Source: Epiperipatus broadwayi (taxonomy: Eukaryota > Onychophora > Udeonychophora > Euonychophora > Peripatidae). From it: a stretch of 64,000 nt of DNA. The notes beneath the pieces are model-generated. The model was not told where the DNA came from. It made no database searches and saw nothing but the letters and a program-made list of their open reading frames with translations. The stretch lies in assembly GCA_028023455.1 (NCBI GenBank), contig JAQFVV010000545.1, positions 62,001 to 126,000 on the forward strand, written 5' to 3'. Shown here one piece after another: positions 37,890 to 48,785 of the stretch. Each line of letters begins with the position of its first letter. The first letter of the stretch is position 1. The position numbers and the translations under genes were made by a program.

Positions 37890-38660
37890 TCTGTATGTCA
37901 TTTCTTTTGTGTTTTTGGATTTCTGCAGACTGAAACTAGATGTCCTTTCCTTCCACAATTATAACAAGTATATGTATGCCATTTGCAGTTTTTTTGCTAT
38001 GTGCCCATGTTTTCCACAACAGAAACAATTTGATTTCCTCTGTCATTCCATTCTTTCATATTTGTATTCTGTGTTTTACATTCTGTTTTATGTATTTCCC
38101 AAGACTGTTCATCATTTATATTGCCTCTGAAAGACATTGCTTGTTCAATTACGAGCTCAAATGCTATCCCTTTCCTTATTGCTATGTCGTAAGTCAAATC
38201 TGGTTCCATTAACAAATTCTGACATAGCTGGTCTTCATTCATTCCCTGTAACAATGGATCTAGTAGAGCTTGTTCAGTGAAATCTCCGTATTGGCATTCC
38301 TTTACTAATTGTCTCAGACTTATGTTTAAATCTCTTAACCTCTGTGTTGTCTCCTATTCCTCAAAATTGAGCCATAAACTTCAATGGTTGTGGACTGAAA
38401 TAATTGGATAATTTGCTTATAATGTTTTCATATTTTGTTTTGTCCATTCATTACTTTATGTATAACTTTTATGACTTCTTCCCAACAGGCATAACAGTGC
38501 TGCCACTTTTTTATTATTCTCTGTAATGTTATTTAGCTTAAAAATTTTTTCGAGTTGAGTGACATATAGCGGCCATTCTCCCACATTCCCAACATCAAAC
38601 TCCGAGATACTTCCTTGTCCTAATGACATTTTAACTTGTCTTTTCAAACTTTTGAATTAA
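37890..38660 (-). pseudogene. Gypsy gag: capsid-like region and two zinc knuckles
   Basis: The 5' end of gag (38647-38456) reads MSLGQGSISEFDVGNVGEWP and then QLEKIFKLNNI, the usual N-terminus of K02A2.6-type gag. A second frame (38254-37997) carries the C-terminal capsid part. Two CCHC knuckles follow at about 38030-37925 (CFCCGKHGHIA, then CYNCGRKGHLVSVC), the first split by a frameshift. Gag would package element RNA in cytoplasmic particles. The frame breaks near 38440 and within the knuckle region inactivate it. Confidence 0.82.
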
Positions 38661-38689
38661 ATCATTAACTCCGTAGATTTGAAATTTCA

Positions 38690-38706
38690 CAATGACTGCA
38701 CCAAAA
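38690..38706 (-). promoter_or_regulatory. Putative tRNA primer-binding site of the minus-strand Gypsy
   Basis: Reading the minus strand inward from the 5' LTR end, TGGTGCAGTCATTG appears about nine bases inside. TGG at the start would pair with a tRNA CCA end. Which tRNA is used is not determined. Confidence 0.5.
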
Positions 38707-38714
38707 GTTTGTTG

Positions 38715-39117
38715 TGTATTAAAAAAAAAAACCTTTACTCCATTTTATTATTTACAACAATATATAGGTTTATTAAAAAAAAAATTATTCCAAGTACACG
38801 CTAATTTTACAACGGATTACACTACAATATGTATATTAAAAAAGTCTTATTTCTGTGTGACTTGTCTTCACACCTTGATGGATTTACCTGTTCATTGGCT
38901 TGATTCTTTCATTACTCCAATGGTCCATTCTGTATTTCCACCAATCAATGTGTTCTCACTATTTCTCTATGTTCCAGCTTGTTATTAATTTCTCTATCTG
39001 TAATTCTTTGTCTTCGATAATCCATTTTACCTATTTTCATTCTGCCATTCTAAACAAATAATTTATGTCCATAATTTCACTTCTGAAATATTTGTTTTTC
39101 TTTTACCAATCATTTCA
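38715..39117 (-). repeat. 5' LTR of the minus-strand Gypsy
   Basis: It matches 34381-34788 from TGTATTAAAA to CAATCATTTCA. It directly abuts gag-like sequence of a plus-strand Gypsy on its right, so the element landed in, or recombined with, that older copy. Confidence 0.93.
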
Positions 39118-39258
39118 AAGTCAAAGTTTCTATCTTTCTGTTTTTTTTTCTGGCAGTGATGTTCTGCAGCTAATGAAACAACTGAGTGATCTGAAGACCC
39201 CAGAAGATATACCTTATAAAGCTTTCATTGAAATTCTAAATTTAAATTTTCAACCAGC
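39118..39258 (+). pseudogene. Gypsy gag fragment (plus strand)
   Basis: The open frame reads SDVLQLMKQLSDLKTPEDIP then YKAFIEILNLNFQPAMS. It matches the gag segment of Gypsy elements in which an L-x-x-P motif is followed by a Y-x-x-(I/L) helix and H/N-F-x-P. The sequence stops abruptly at the C-rich block beginning about 39259. It is the 5' part of a plus-strand Gypsy whose pol follows at 39700. Confidence 0.7.
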
Positions 39259-39560
39259 AATGTCCCCCCCCTACCCCCATAACCCAACAAACCAAACCCA
39301 ACCCCCCAAACCAAAAACCCCCTTCCCCCCCACCACAAAAAATACAACCCAAAACACGGGCAGGAAAAACCCCCCCCCCCCCCGAACACCCCCAGGGAGA
39401 TACCGGAAAAAAAAGAGGTCCCGAAACCCCACAACCCCCCCCAAAGGCCCTGGGCCCAGCCCGGGGGGCCCCCCCCACCGGGGGGTTGCAAAAATAACCC
39501 CCCCAAACCAAACTAAAAAAAAGGGACCCCTTCCCCAAGAGCAAAGGCATCCCCTGCCCC
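39259..39560. other. Anomalous C-rich low-complexity block
   Basis: About 300 bp consist largely of C homopolymers (up to about 15) mixed with A-rich words, in sharp contrast to AT-rich flanks. Frames on both strands are open only because of composition (proline-rich on plus, glycine-rich on minus). It interrupts the Gypsy gag. Low-quality read sequence carried into the assembly is the most likely explanation; a real G/C-skewed insertion is the alternative. Confidence 0.7.
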
Positions 39561-39689
39561 CAAAAGAGGCATTCTTCATGAAAAACTAAGTCTGTTTTTT
39601 ATCAGATACCAGTCATAGAAAGAATAGCAGAGCTACTAATCATTTGTATCCACATTGGGCTGTTTAAATGTAATAAGCTTCCATAAATG

Positions 39690-40200
39690 ATTACAGTTGC
39701 TCCAAACGTTTTTCAGGCTAAAATGGATGCTTTGTTTCAAGACATGAAAAGAGTTGTCCCCTATTTAGATGATATTCTTATTACCATGCAAACTAAAGGT
39801 GAATAGAAAATACACAAGTTGGAAGTGTGCAGAAAATTAAACAACATTGGAACTAGGCTGAATGCTTCAAAATGTATCTGGACCACTTCTGATATTAAGT
39901 TTTTTGGTCATGATAAATAATTACAGTAAATATCTAAACTCATAAAAAGTTAGATCAGTTAAAGAAGTGACAATATTTAAGATTAAGAATTTACAAGCTT
40001 TTTGGAATTGTTAAATTTTGATGAAAGCTTTCTCATGGGTAAATTGCATGTATGAATGTTTATTATGGAAAGGGCAACATTAGAGATGGACTGAAGAACA
40101 ATGGGTAGTTTTCCAAAAAGTGAAGGACTTGCTAGTGTTAAATCAACTCTTAGTGCAATGCTGTAGTAACTTGGAAGTGACTAACTAGAGGTGCTTCATA
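39690..40200 (+). pseudogene. Gypsy reverse transcriptase/RNase H fragment (plus strand)
   Basis: The frame reads APNVFQAKMDALFQDMKRVV and PYLDDILITMQTK, with the catalytic YLDD at 39762-39773 intact. After a stop it continues through LNNIGTRLNASKCIW to the F-G-H block near 39905, and then to a connection-domain remnant (LLWKGQ, WTEEQWVVFQKVKDLL) near 40060-40130. This is Gypsy pol of the K02A2.6 type. Stops at about 39804 and later end it. RNase H proper is lost beyond about 40200. Confidence 0.85.
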
Positions 40201-42194
40201 ATACTGAGTTAAAGCTGTCATCTCTTATGACTTATGAAGATAAATAGCATACACCTCCACAATTGCTAAAGACAAAAGAATTCACAAAAGAGACACTTTA
40301 GTATTTGAATAAATTAATATAATGCATTTAACAAACTGTGATTGGTGCCACTTTGATTACACAAGAAAACTACATGTATATAATGGCGATACCAGGTAAA
40401 TTGGTCTCTGACATCCATTATATTTATTAATTATTGAACAATAAAGTTATCAAACAAAGTAATTCTTGAATTAAAATATAATAAGGAAAATTAATTTACG
40501 CACATGGGAGTCACTCATCGAAGGGAAATAGCTTAATGTAAGCTTTTCGTGACATTCTAATTATAAATATATTAATAAATAACAAAATGGTTTAGTTATA
40601 TCACAGCATTATGGATTATAGATTAGTTTTAGGTGTGATTCTAAAATACTATAATGAAATGATGGTGTGAGCATGAGGCAGCAGGTTATAAGATTCAGTC
40701 CATTTTGGCTGAGAGACGCTTCATCATTTAAATGGGAAAAAAAGAAATGGTACGCCTGTTCTTCTGACGGGCTATACCTGGAGAAAAAGAGGAAGGTAGG
40801 GAGATGCAATTGTCAGCATAGGGTATCAATGCTGAGCTTCCACTACTCTTTCTGAAGGGGTCCTAGGACATTTACGATGAGCTAAAACATAGTAAGCGAA
40901 GATGGAGGATTCGGAGTTTAGTGATCCTCAAATTATGATAAAGCAAAATAATGACCATGGCTGACCTATGCTGGCAACACTATGACTATGATACATCCTT
41001 TAATGACATTAAAATAACTAATGGCCTAAATATAAAATTTTAATCGGGCATAACGACATGACTTGTATACTAAACCAAATTATATAACTTAAATCTAAAA
41101 CTAGATGAATGTCTTAATGACCTACGATTACATTCCCCTTCATTAAACGGGTCCCACATGCATTTGGAATCAATAAGCATTATTTAATACTATAATGCTA
41201 AAAGTGCTACATATAAATGATTATTACATAAAAAATAACCGCCATTATTATTTAAAATATCTTAACTGGAATTTATGCAATAGCATTCTTGAATAACATT
41301 AAATTTATAATCTATAAATATATACTCATGGCAGTATTATAATAATAATCTGCCTATAAACAGAAATATTATTTAACTATTTCTCAACCCAGCGAGCAAT
41401 GACTTTAAAACAAATAATTTAACGTAATTAAAATATCCCAGAAGCACGGGGGGGGGGGGGGATTAAAAGGTTAATCTAAAATAGAGGCTCATGAAGTTTA
41501 GTTGATTTGGCATATAAATTACATGTAAAAATAAAAAGCAAATGATTATATTAATAAAATTTTCTGCACTAAATAAAATGCAAGATTTAAACTTAAATAG
41601 ATGTAAGCATTTACATATATCTAATAGATAGGATTATAGAGAGAGACTTTCAAGCAGAGATTAGGTACAAATATATATAAAACAAACACATTAATTATTA
41701 GTACAGATATAGGTAAGCATGGAACTGTTACCTCGGCAATGTTACAATGGTTAGGTGGTTCATTCTTTGAACTTTAGTTTACAGGGATTAGCTTGGTGGT
41801 CAGCAATCTCGGCCACTACTGCTTCTTCATCGGTGGCAGCCTTCTTCCACAACAGGAGTTTCGTGGCAGCATACTAGAGGCAGCCCCAAGAGGCACAGGG
41901 AAAGATGGTTCAATTACCTACTCAATAGACATTCTAAAAACTAAGAGCAAACAAATACTGCAAGATTCTAAGATTGTAAGATTCCCCCTTATCTCTAATC
42001 TATTCTATTTATACTACACAAGCTATTACAGGAATGCTTTGGTTCATTTGCCCAGAGGCAGATGAGACAATTACTAAATTCCTGAGCAAATTACAATCCA
42101 TTTTAATTAAAAGTAAGATATAAGAAGATAAGGTTCAAATCACTTTCATTAGCAAAACTTTTAATTAAAGTTTTTAAATTAGAAACGTAAAAAC
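40201..42194. other. Unassigned insertion-like region inside the plus-strand Gypsy
   Basis: About 2.5 kb separates the RT fragment from the integrase. Parts (40640-40960 and 41780-42060) are less AT-rich than the rest and contain short open frames without known domains. A G14 run lies at 41448-41461. RNase H and the integrase N-terminus are absent, so this is probably a later insertion with a deletion. I cannot define its ends. Confidence 0.4.
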
Positions 42195-42210
42195 TATGAT
42201 AAGACAATAT

Positions 42211-42323
42211 ATATATATTTTCCATATGTCATAGCATCGGCCGGGACGCGAACCCACAACCGTCTGCAACCAACTACTTGCTTGCAAGGTGGCTGCGATG
42301 ACCTCTCACCCAACAATGCTTGA
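42211..42323 (-). mobile_element. tRNA-derived SINE with intact target-site duplication
   Basis: The 113-bp insert is flanked by perfect 16-bp direct repeats TATGATAAGACAATAT (42195-42210 and 42324-42339). On the minus strand it contains GTGAGAGGTCATCGC as an A-box-like segment and GGGTTCGCGTCCCGG as a B box. It ends in AAAATATATAT before the duplication. A second copy lies at 55200-55312. These are the hallmarks of a tRNA-derived SINE mobilised by a LINE. Confidence 0.9.
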
Positions 42324-42779
42324 TATGATAAGACAATATTTTGATTAATGAAATCAAGCTTTTTCAAGATATTTAATTAGTGAAGAAAACTTCACAATGG
42401 GTTGATTTGAACCTGCCATCTTGGTTATATCTTTTTTCTTTTAAATTTTTACAAAAATCGAAATTAAATGCAAATAATTTTTACAAAAATGACAAACTTT
42501 ATGTGATTATACAAATTCTCTTTTAAATTTAAAAAAAAACTCACCCAGCTTAAAATATTCAAAGTATCAAAATAACAGAATAAAAAATTATAAAATATTC
42601 ATTATAATAGTTTGTAATATATATAATTACATATATATGACGGCACTGTTAGTAATTTATATATTGCTGGGTTTGAATCCATGTAGATGTTAGTTTTTTT
42701 AGATATGAAAACATGAAGCTCACTCTGACTACAAAGTGATTGCTTCAATATATATTATGCTGATCTGATGACTGCATAC

Positions 42780-43405
42780 TTATTTCTAGTCATAATGGAT
42801 TTGTATTCTTTTTGAGCCAAGTACAAACTCATGAAAATTATAAGTGCAGATTGTTCATGATTATCCTGAAATCCTTGTATCAGACAATGGAACGGATTTA
42901 CCTCTGCCAGTTTTGAAAAATATTTGGCAGAAAAGAGATGTAAAACATCTTACCCCCACCTTATTATCCAATGTCTAATGGAGTCACTGAAAAAGTGATG
43001 CAATGTTTAAAGCTGCCTTAAAGAAAATAAAACCATGGATATCAAGGAAGTACATGGATATTAAGGATGTGTTGGTAGAATTTGTTTTATTGACAGTTTA
43101 CTCCCAGAGTATCTACAATGAGAATACCAGAAAAGGTATCATTGCAGTAAAAGTATTGCATACATTTATGCAAGATATTATCAATTAAGAAAAAAATAGA
43201 GAAAAGTATTTTGGAGGAAGAAAAATTTAATGAAAACATAAGAACATTTACAATGGGTAGACTGTATGGGCCAGAGATATATTAAAAAAAGATATAGATT
43301 TCTGGTGTAGACATGGAAGTTGTATCAGAATTATTAAACTAGAAAATGGATTGCATGTCAGGAGACATGCTCATTTGTGTGGCACATCAAATGAAATTGA
43401 CAGCA
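42780..43405 (+). pseudogene. Gypsy integrase, C-terminal half (plus strand)
   Basis: HDYPEILVSDNGTDL (about 42855-42900) carries the second catalytic aspartate in the S-D-N-G-T motif. VKHLTP and the remains of an N-G block follow, then the open frame 43003-43188 (AALKKIKPWISRKYMDIKD) with the typical F-K-x-A-L-K-K region. The C-terminus near 43330-43400 reads IIKLENGLHVRRHAHLC, the V-R-R-H motif that ends K02A2.6-type integrases. Several stops break it. It is followed at 43689 by a polypurine tract and LTR. Confidence 0.85.
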
Positions 43406-43688
43406 ATCTTAAGCTAGCAAATTCTAAATTCAAATTTAGTATAAATGAAGAGTGTGAAAATGCATCCTCATTTGTATAAAATAAAGAACTGCTTACTTAC
43501 TAAGAATGTTGAAGCAAATAAAAGATCAAGTAAATTACTGTAGATTTAAGTGATGATAATTTATCATCAGGATCATTAAATCAAGCAGAACAAAATACAG
43601 ATCATGATGAAAGAAAACCTGTGCCTGTCTTTAGACATTAGAGAAACTGCAGAAATGACCCAAGAAATTTAAAGATTATTTTCTAGGG

Positions 43689-43701
43689 TGAAGGGGAGGT
43701 G
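43689..43701 (+). promoter_or_regulatory. Polypurine tract of the plus-strand Gypsy
   Basis: GGTGAAGGGGAGG directly precedes the LTR start TGTTAATTG at 43702. Confidence 0.75.
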
Positions 43702-44330
43702 TTAATTGTCTGTACATGTACATATGTATATTATAAATGAAGTTTATTATTGAAATTTGTAATTTGAATGCAGACAGGACCTTGTCATTATTTATCTGCT
43801 AACCATGCACTCTAGAAAATTTATATAAATGTAAAATGAATATTAATATGTTAACTAGCACAACTAATAAAAGATGAATGGAGTTAAATATAATTGGGCA
43901 TGTGAATTGAAAAAGAAATCCTAATTTGAAATAATGAAGTTTTTCACAGGAAAAAAAAGAAAGGCTAAGTTAAAGCCTTATTTGCATTTTTAAATGCTTT
44001 GAAAATGATGATTGTTAGTTAAACAAAATGATAGACTTAAAGTGATATAATATCATTTGTTAATTATTTTAAATGTAAAATAACTAGAAGTTAATGGATA
44101 CTCAAGTTATAGACCTTAAGGTATACAAGTTAAGGAAACTAATCAATGGACTGTATTATTTATTTGCAGAGTGAGAATGAATTATCCCCAAACACAAACT
44201 TGTTATTAATATCTGTTCCCAAATAAAAGGATGTTTATTATTATTTTGTTATTATCATTTACCATTACTATTGATATTCATCAACATAGATAGTAAACTT
44301 GCCGAGTTTTAAAAATTTGATCTTGTGTTA
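43702..44330 (+). repeat. LTR (with leader) of the plus-strand Gypsy
   Basis: It starts TGTTAATTG after the polypurine tract and matches 25420-26100 along its length. The exact 3' end is uncertain because similarity with the other copy continues into leader sequence. Integrase lies on its left and gag on its right, so it appears to serve as both a 3' and a 5' LTR. Confidence 0.75.
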
Positions 44331-44379
44331 GTTATTGATGCTTGCTCACCTGGTATTAAGAATACCTCTGAGTAAAGTG

Positions 44380-45440
44380 AGACAAAAGTGAAAATGCAAG
44401 TAATTAAAAATGCAGAAGTTGAACAGATAAATTATGGAGGAAGTCCAAAATCAGTAAACATTTTAGGCAATAAAAATCAAGAACCATAAGTGGAAGGAGA
44501 GCAGAATCACAGGCCATGAACGAATGTGACATGGCAATGATAGCAAACCATGCAAAGTAATAATAATGTAGAAAATGAAGAAAAATCATGATAAAAATAA
44601 TCCAGTAATAATAAAGAAAATGCAGGATAATGAAAAAATAATAATAATCCACAAAAATGCAGAAGGATAACTACAAAGTTAAATAATGTTGGAAAAATTA
44701 AAGTTGGATAACCAAGTAGTATTAAATGAAATGAAAGAAGAAATAAAAAATAAAGTTGAAAAACTGCAGCAGTATTTGAAAATATACTTATAAAATTAAA
44801 GAAAATACAAAAGAAATAAACAAAGTGATGGAAAGTATAGCCTAAAAATTGGAATTTTAATCATAGTAGCTGAAGAAATGAAATTTAATGAAAAAGAAGG
44901 TGAAGAAAAACAGGAAAAGGTTAGACTACTCGTTAAAGAAATAGTTTGCAAAAATGAAAAAAAATATTTTAAAAATCTTGAAGTCATATTCATGATAGAG
45001 GAAAATATAAAGAAGATATTGTAAACATGAGAGAATTACATTTGGAGAGTAATGAGAGAAAAGCAAGAGAAGAACTGTTACAAAGAATTACAATTGGAAA
45101 ATAATGAGAGAAAAGCAAGAGAAGAACTATTACAGGAATGTCAATATGAAATTAAAATGAAAACAGTAGAGCTAAAGCCAGTAAATTAAAATCTCATGAA
45201 AGAGATAAATTAAATCGAGTAACTGGAAACAGGGTGATTGGTAAAAATCAAGATCAAATCCATCATAGAAAGAAAGAGACACCGGCAAAAATAAATAAAT
45301 GAAAACCAATTAAGTTCAAATCCTGGTGCCTCTGGTTATCCACCTGGGGCTATGAATAAATTTTTAATAATCAGAGAGCAGTCAGATGAAACATCAATGG
45401 AGCATTTGAACAACCTGAAAATGTATGTTAATTTGGCTAT
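44380..45440 (+). pseudogene. Gypsy gag, coiled-coil rich, decayed (plus strand)
   Basis: Downstream of the LTR the plus strand is purine-rich and encodes long charged helices (for example EEMKFNEKEGEEKQEKVRLL near 44875 and NERKAREELLQ near 45105). It ends with NPGASGYPPGAMNKFLIIRE near 45330-45375, which looks like the join to the capsid. Stops are frequent. The layout resembles the N-terminal coiled coil of the gag at 57141-56034 on the other strand. No protease or RT follows, so the second copy is truncated at about 45440. Confidence 0.6.
45051..45135 (+). repeat. 52-bp tandem duplication in gag
   Basis: The word AATGAGAGAAAAGCAAGAGA occurs at 45051 and again at 45103. It duplicates one stretch of the charged helix. 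Confidence 0.85.
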
Positions 45441-46859
45441 ACATTATAGAAATATATATGTTGTGTGATATTTATTCATTTTTGTCACAATAAAATTTAT
45501 TGTAGTTTCCCTTCCAGTTAGGTTTGCTTCATATGATATTTAATATCATTGATTATTGTTATCAATGTCTATACTCAGAATTAAGTTACTGGTGGTAATG
45601 TAAATGATATGAGAATTATATTTGAAGTTATATATATATCAGTCATTGTTAATAGTTTTTTTCAACATAAAATGATGACCAGGATATATTAATTGCTACC
45701 ACTTGAACAAAGCTACCGATGTAGGAGGTCTTTGAGCTAATCATCAAAGAAATAGTTTGCAAAAGTGATGATGATCAGAAAATATAACCAGTACCCACAG
45801 AGGATTAGCTGGTATAACCTTCAGAAAAAAATCATGGTTTGATCATCATCAGAATTTTTAATAAGCCATTTTTATTAATTATATTTATATCTTTTAGTTT
45901 ATTATTGATGAAATCCTCCTATATAAGTAAATGTCCAAATTTCCCATTTCATAAATTATGCACCAATGTGTGGATTTATGAAATTCCTGAAACGAATATT
46001 TTTTTTGGGGGGTTTTGTGACATTTTTTGATTTCAAATTTCTATTGAAAATTTAAATAATTATTACTTTTTCTATATGGAGTTTGTAGCATAGAAATTTA
46101 TTTTAGCAAAAATATGCTTATATTTATGTCAGCATAAAAAAATTTTATAGCAGTAAATTAATATAATAAATTAAAACAATACTTTATGATTTTGTTTGGG
46201 TAATAATTTTGATTAAAATGTTTAGATTAATATTAGTCTATTTGTATATACAACTTGTAAATAAAATAAAATAATGGAAATATTAAAATTAAAATTTTCA
46301 CTATTAATTTTTATGAATACTATCATATACATATACATTCTTCACAAAATATGTATTTTTATATCACTAATATTATTATAATGTTATATATATATATTTC
46401 TTTTTTAAATATTCTCATAGCTATAACTTAGACACTTATTCTATATAAAATTCCTTATTTATGCATTTTGGTATTAGAAATTGTATAAAATTTTCATGCT
46501 TTTTCATACTGTGGTAAAATTATAATATCATAAAAGAAGCTTAAATACTCAATATAAAAATTGGAACTTCAACACTCTATGCAGTAGAAAGAAATATATT
46601 TCTATTTGAAAATTTTATTTTATGAATTAACAAAGCTGTTTATTTTTATTTTCTTTGACTCTGATAAACAGAAATAACTTTTTATAAAATAAATTTAACA
46701 CATTTCACTTTAACCTATGTTGCTTAATGCAGTGATGTAGGAGTGGATTCAAAAGTTAAAGGTTTTTTTTTTCATCCTTAGCTGAGTAAAATAAAATTTA
46801 AAAGTCTGTTTCATACTTTTGTCTCAAGGCATCACATGAATGCTTGATCATCATATGGT
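45441..46859. other. Non-coding part of intron 2
   Basis: AT-rich sequence without recognisable coding remnants. The small frame at 45839-46030 has no domain. Confidence 0.4.
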
Positions 46860-47193
46860 CTGAGCAATTATCTATCCATTTATTTATATATTTATTAATT
46901 AATATTTGTTTTCCCCAATTTTTAGTATACAACAATTAATATAATTGTTTTAATTTTTCAAGACAAATTTCCAAATAGCAATGCTTACATTTTAAAAATT
47001 TAATTTCTTCAATAAATTAGGTTTAAAAAACAAAAAAAAAAAATCTAAGTTTTTAAAGTGTAAGCATTGCTATTTGAAGTTTGTCTTGAAAAATTAAAAC
47101 AATTATATTAATTGCTGCACACTAAAAATTTAAAGAAACAAGAAAAGTTGTTAATTAATAAATATGTAAATAGATGTATAGATAATTTCTCAG
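46860..47193. mobile_element. Fold-back/MITE-like element with arms of about 140 bp
   Basis: The left arm from CTGAGCAATTATCTATCCAT (46860) to about 47005 is the reverse complement, at roughly 90% identity, of the right arm from about 47044 to 47193 (ending AGATAATTTCTCAG). The loop is about 40-50 bp and A-rich. No coding capacity exists. Flanks do not show a clear target-site duplication. Confidence 0.88.
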
Positions 47194-48785
47194 TAAATCA
47201 TTATGAATATTACTGATAAATATTTATTTATTATATATATATAAGAGCCAATATAGACTCAATGCTAATAATGTTATTCCCACAGTATTAATTAAATTTA
47301 AGTATTTTGTCGTGGGGAATGATGGCTTGATATATAATAAAAAACAAATTACATTTTAATAAACTTCTATAAAATTTAGATATGTATATAATTGTAGTTG
47401 GGTTTTTTTCCATTTTAATAATATTATGGTGAATAAATTTTTGTAAGAATTAAAAATCTTATTATTAATTGAAAAAAAAACCCTATATATTTGAATTATT
47501 TGTTTATTGAATGTTTTGAAAATGTGTTTTTATTTGAAGTTCATGCTCAAGGTTAAATAATGTTATTATAATTAAAATCTATTATAATATGGCCAATTTC
47601 CTAAAATAGATAATTAATTGTTTACCCAATTCCTATGTTCATTTAATTATAAAAGCTGATATCAACTTGCTTTTAATAACACATTATTTTGTTGTATTTA
47701 TAATTTTTTGAAGACACTTAGAGCTGTATGAATATACTCATGCAACCTTACAAATAGGTTTTTGAAGCCAGTAAAGGCGGATACAAAAGTAGTGGATAAT
47801 GAGTGCAAGCTTATATGGGAAAGCCATGTAGAATAATATCAATCATTATGACTTCTACCCTCCTGCAATGGCCATCAGCTAGAAGAATTCTTTGGGCTTT
47901 CACTTCTTGGCTTTGATGTGATCAATAACTATTTATCAGCAAATAATTATCATCTCTGGCATGAACTATATGTTGCATGAAAATCTTCAAAGAATTTTCA
48001 TTTACAGTAAGAACAAAACTGCGATTGGCAATCATAAAGGTAAGAAAGCTATAATATATTGCATCATCTAAAAATACAAGTGACAGAAATTATTAAAATT
48101 AAATGGAAGTTTATATATATATATATTTAATTTTAACCACAAATTTGTTAATTTCTACAAGATTACTGGTTTTATTTTGAGTATAAAAAGGTGTCAATAA
48201 AGACAAATTTAGATTCTGTCAATCAGTTTTACCATGCCAGGAAGAACTTTTACAAAAGGCTACATCTGAATTTTCAGTGTTAAGAATATATAAACTGATT
48301 TTTATATACATGAAAAAATCTTAAGTAAATCAAAAGATCGAGATGATATTAAAGTTAGTAGATAAACTTTTAATAAAAATTAGTCTGCACTATATCTTTT
48401 TTCTTTTAAGCTATTAATAAAGTCATTAATAAATTTATATCTGGGAATGTCAATAGTTTTACTAAATAGAAGTCATTATTTTTATCATTACTAAAAATTA
48501 GAGTTAGTGGAAAATGTTTGCTATCATCCTGCATATGAAAATTAATAAAAAATAAATTCCTTATATCTCATTTGCAATTTCTGTAGGCAAAATGGTTTGC
48601 TAATCTGCAAGGTTTCTTATGAAAATACATTTTTATCTCCTTGAATGAAGTTTTTATTTCCTTTTATTTATCATAAGTCTATAGTCAGCTCCTATAGTAT
48701 ACCAATGAGGATAGTTTGGATTTTTATTTCATAATGAAATTGATAAATAACCTTCTTAACTTATTTCCTTTTATGACCGTCTAAG
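47194..48785. other. Non-coding part of intron 2
   Basis: AT-rich, no long frames. A somewhat less AT-rich patch at 47740-48060 has no recognised content. Confidence 0.4.

Larger units (their letters stand above)
34381..39117 (-). mobile_element. Full-length but inactivated Ty3/Gypsy LTR retrotransposon
   Basis: Two LTRs of about 405 bp (34381-34788 and 38715-39117) flank an internal region. On the minus strand it encodes gag with two zinc knuckles, aspartic protease, RT, RNase H and integrase in canonical Ty3/Gypsy order. The LTRs begin TG and end CA in element orientation and differ at roughly 25-35 positions by eye, so the insertion is old. A polypurine tract abuts the 3' LTR and a TGG-type primer-binding site follows the 5' LTR. 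No target-site duplication is seen. Stops and frameshifts disrupt pol. Confidence 0.92.

Noticed and set aside
36681-38212. Plus-strand frames over the Gypsy gag-pol region
   Set aside because: They are antisense to clear protease, RT and zinc-knuckle coding sequence.
39225-39589. Proline-rich (plus) and glycine-rich (minus) open frames of up to 174 codons
   Set aside because: They span the C-homopolymer block; composition alone keeps the frames open. Only the part before 39259 resembles a real protein (Gypsy gag).
42640-42700. GGGTTTGAATCC as a second tRNA or SINE B box
   Set aside because: No A box at a suitable distance and no pairing acceptor stem; one B-box-like word is expected by chance.
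44404-44993. Minus-strand aromatic and hydrophobic frames
   Set aside because: They are the antisense of the purine-rich coiled-coil gag of the plus-strand Gypsy.
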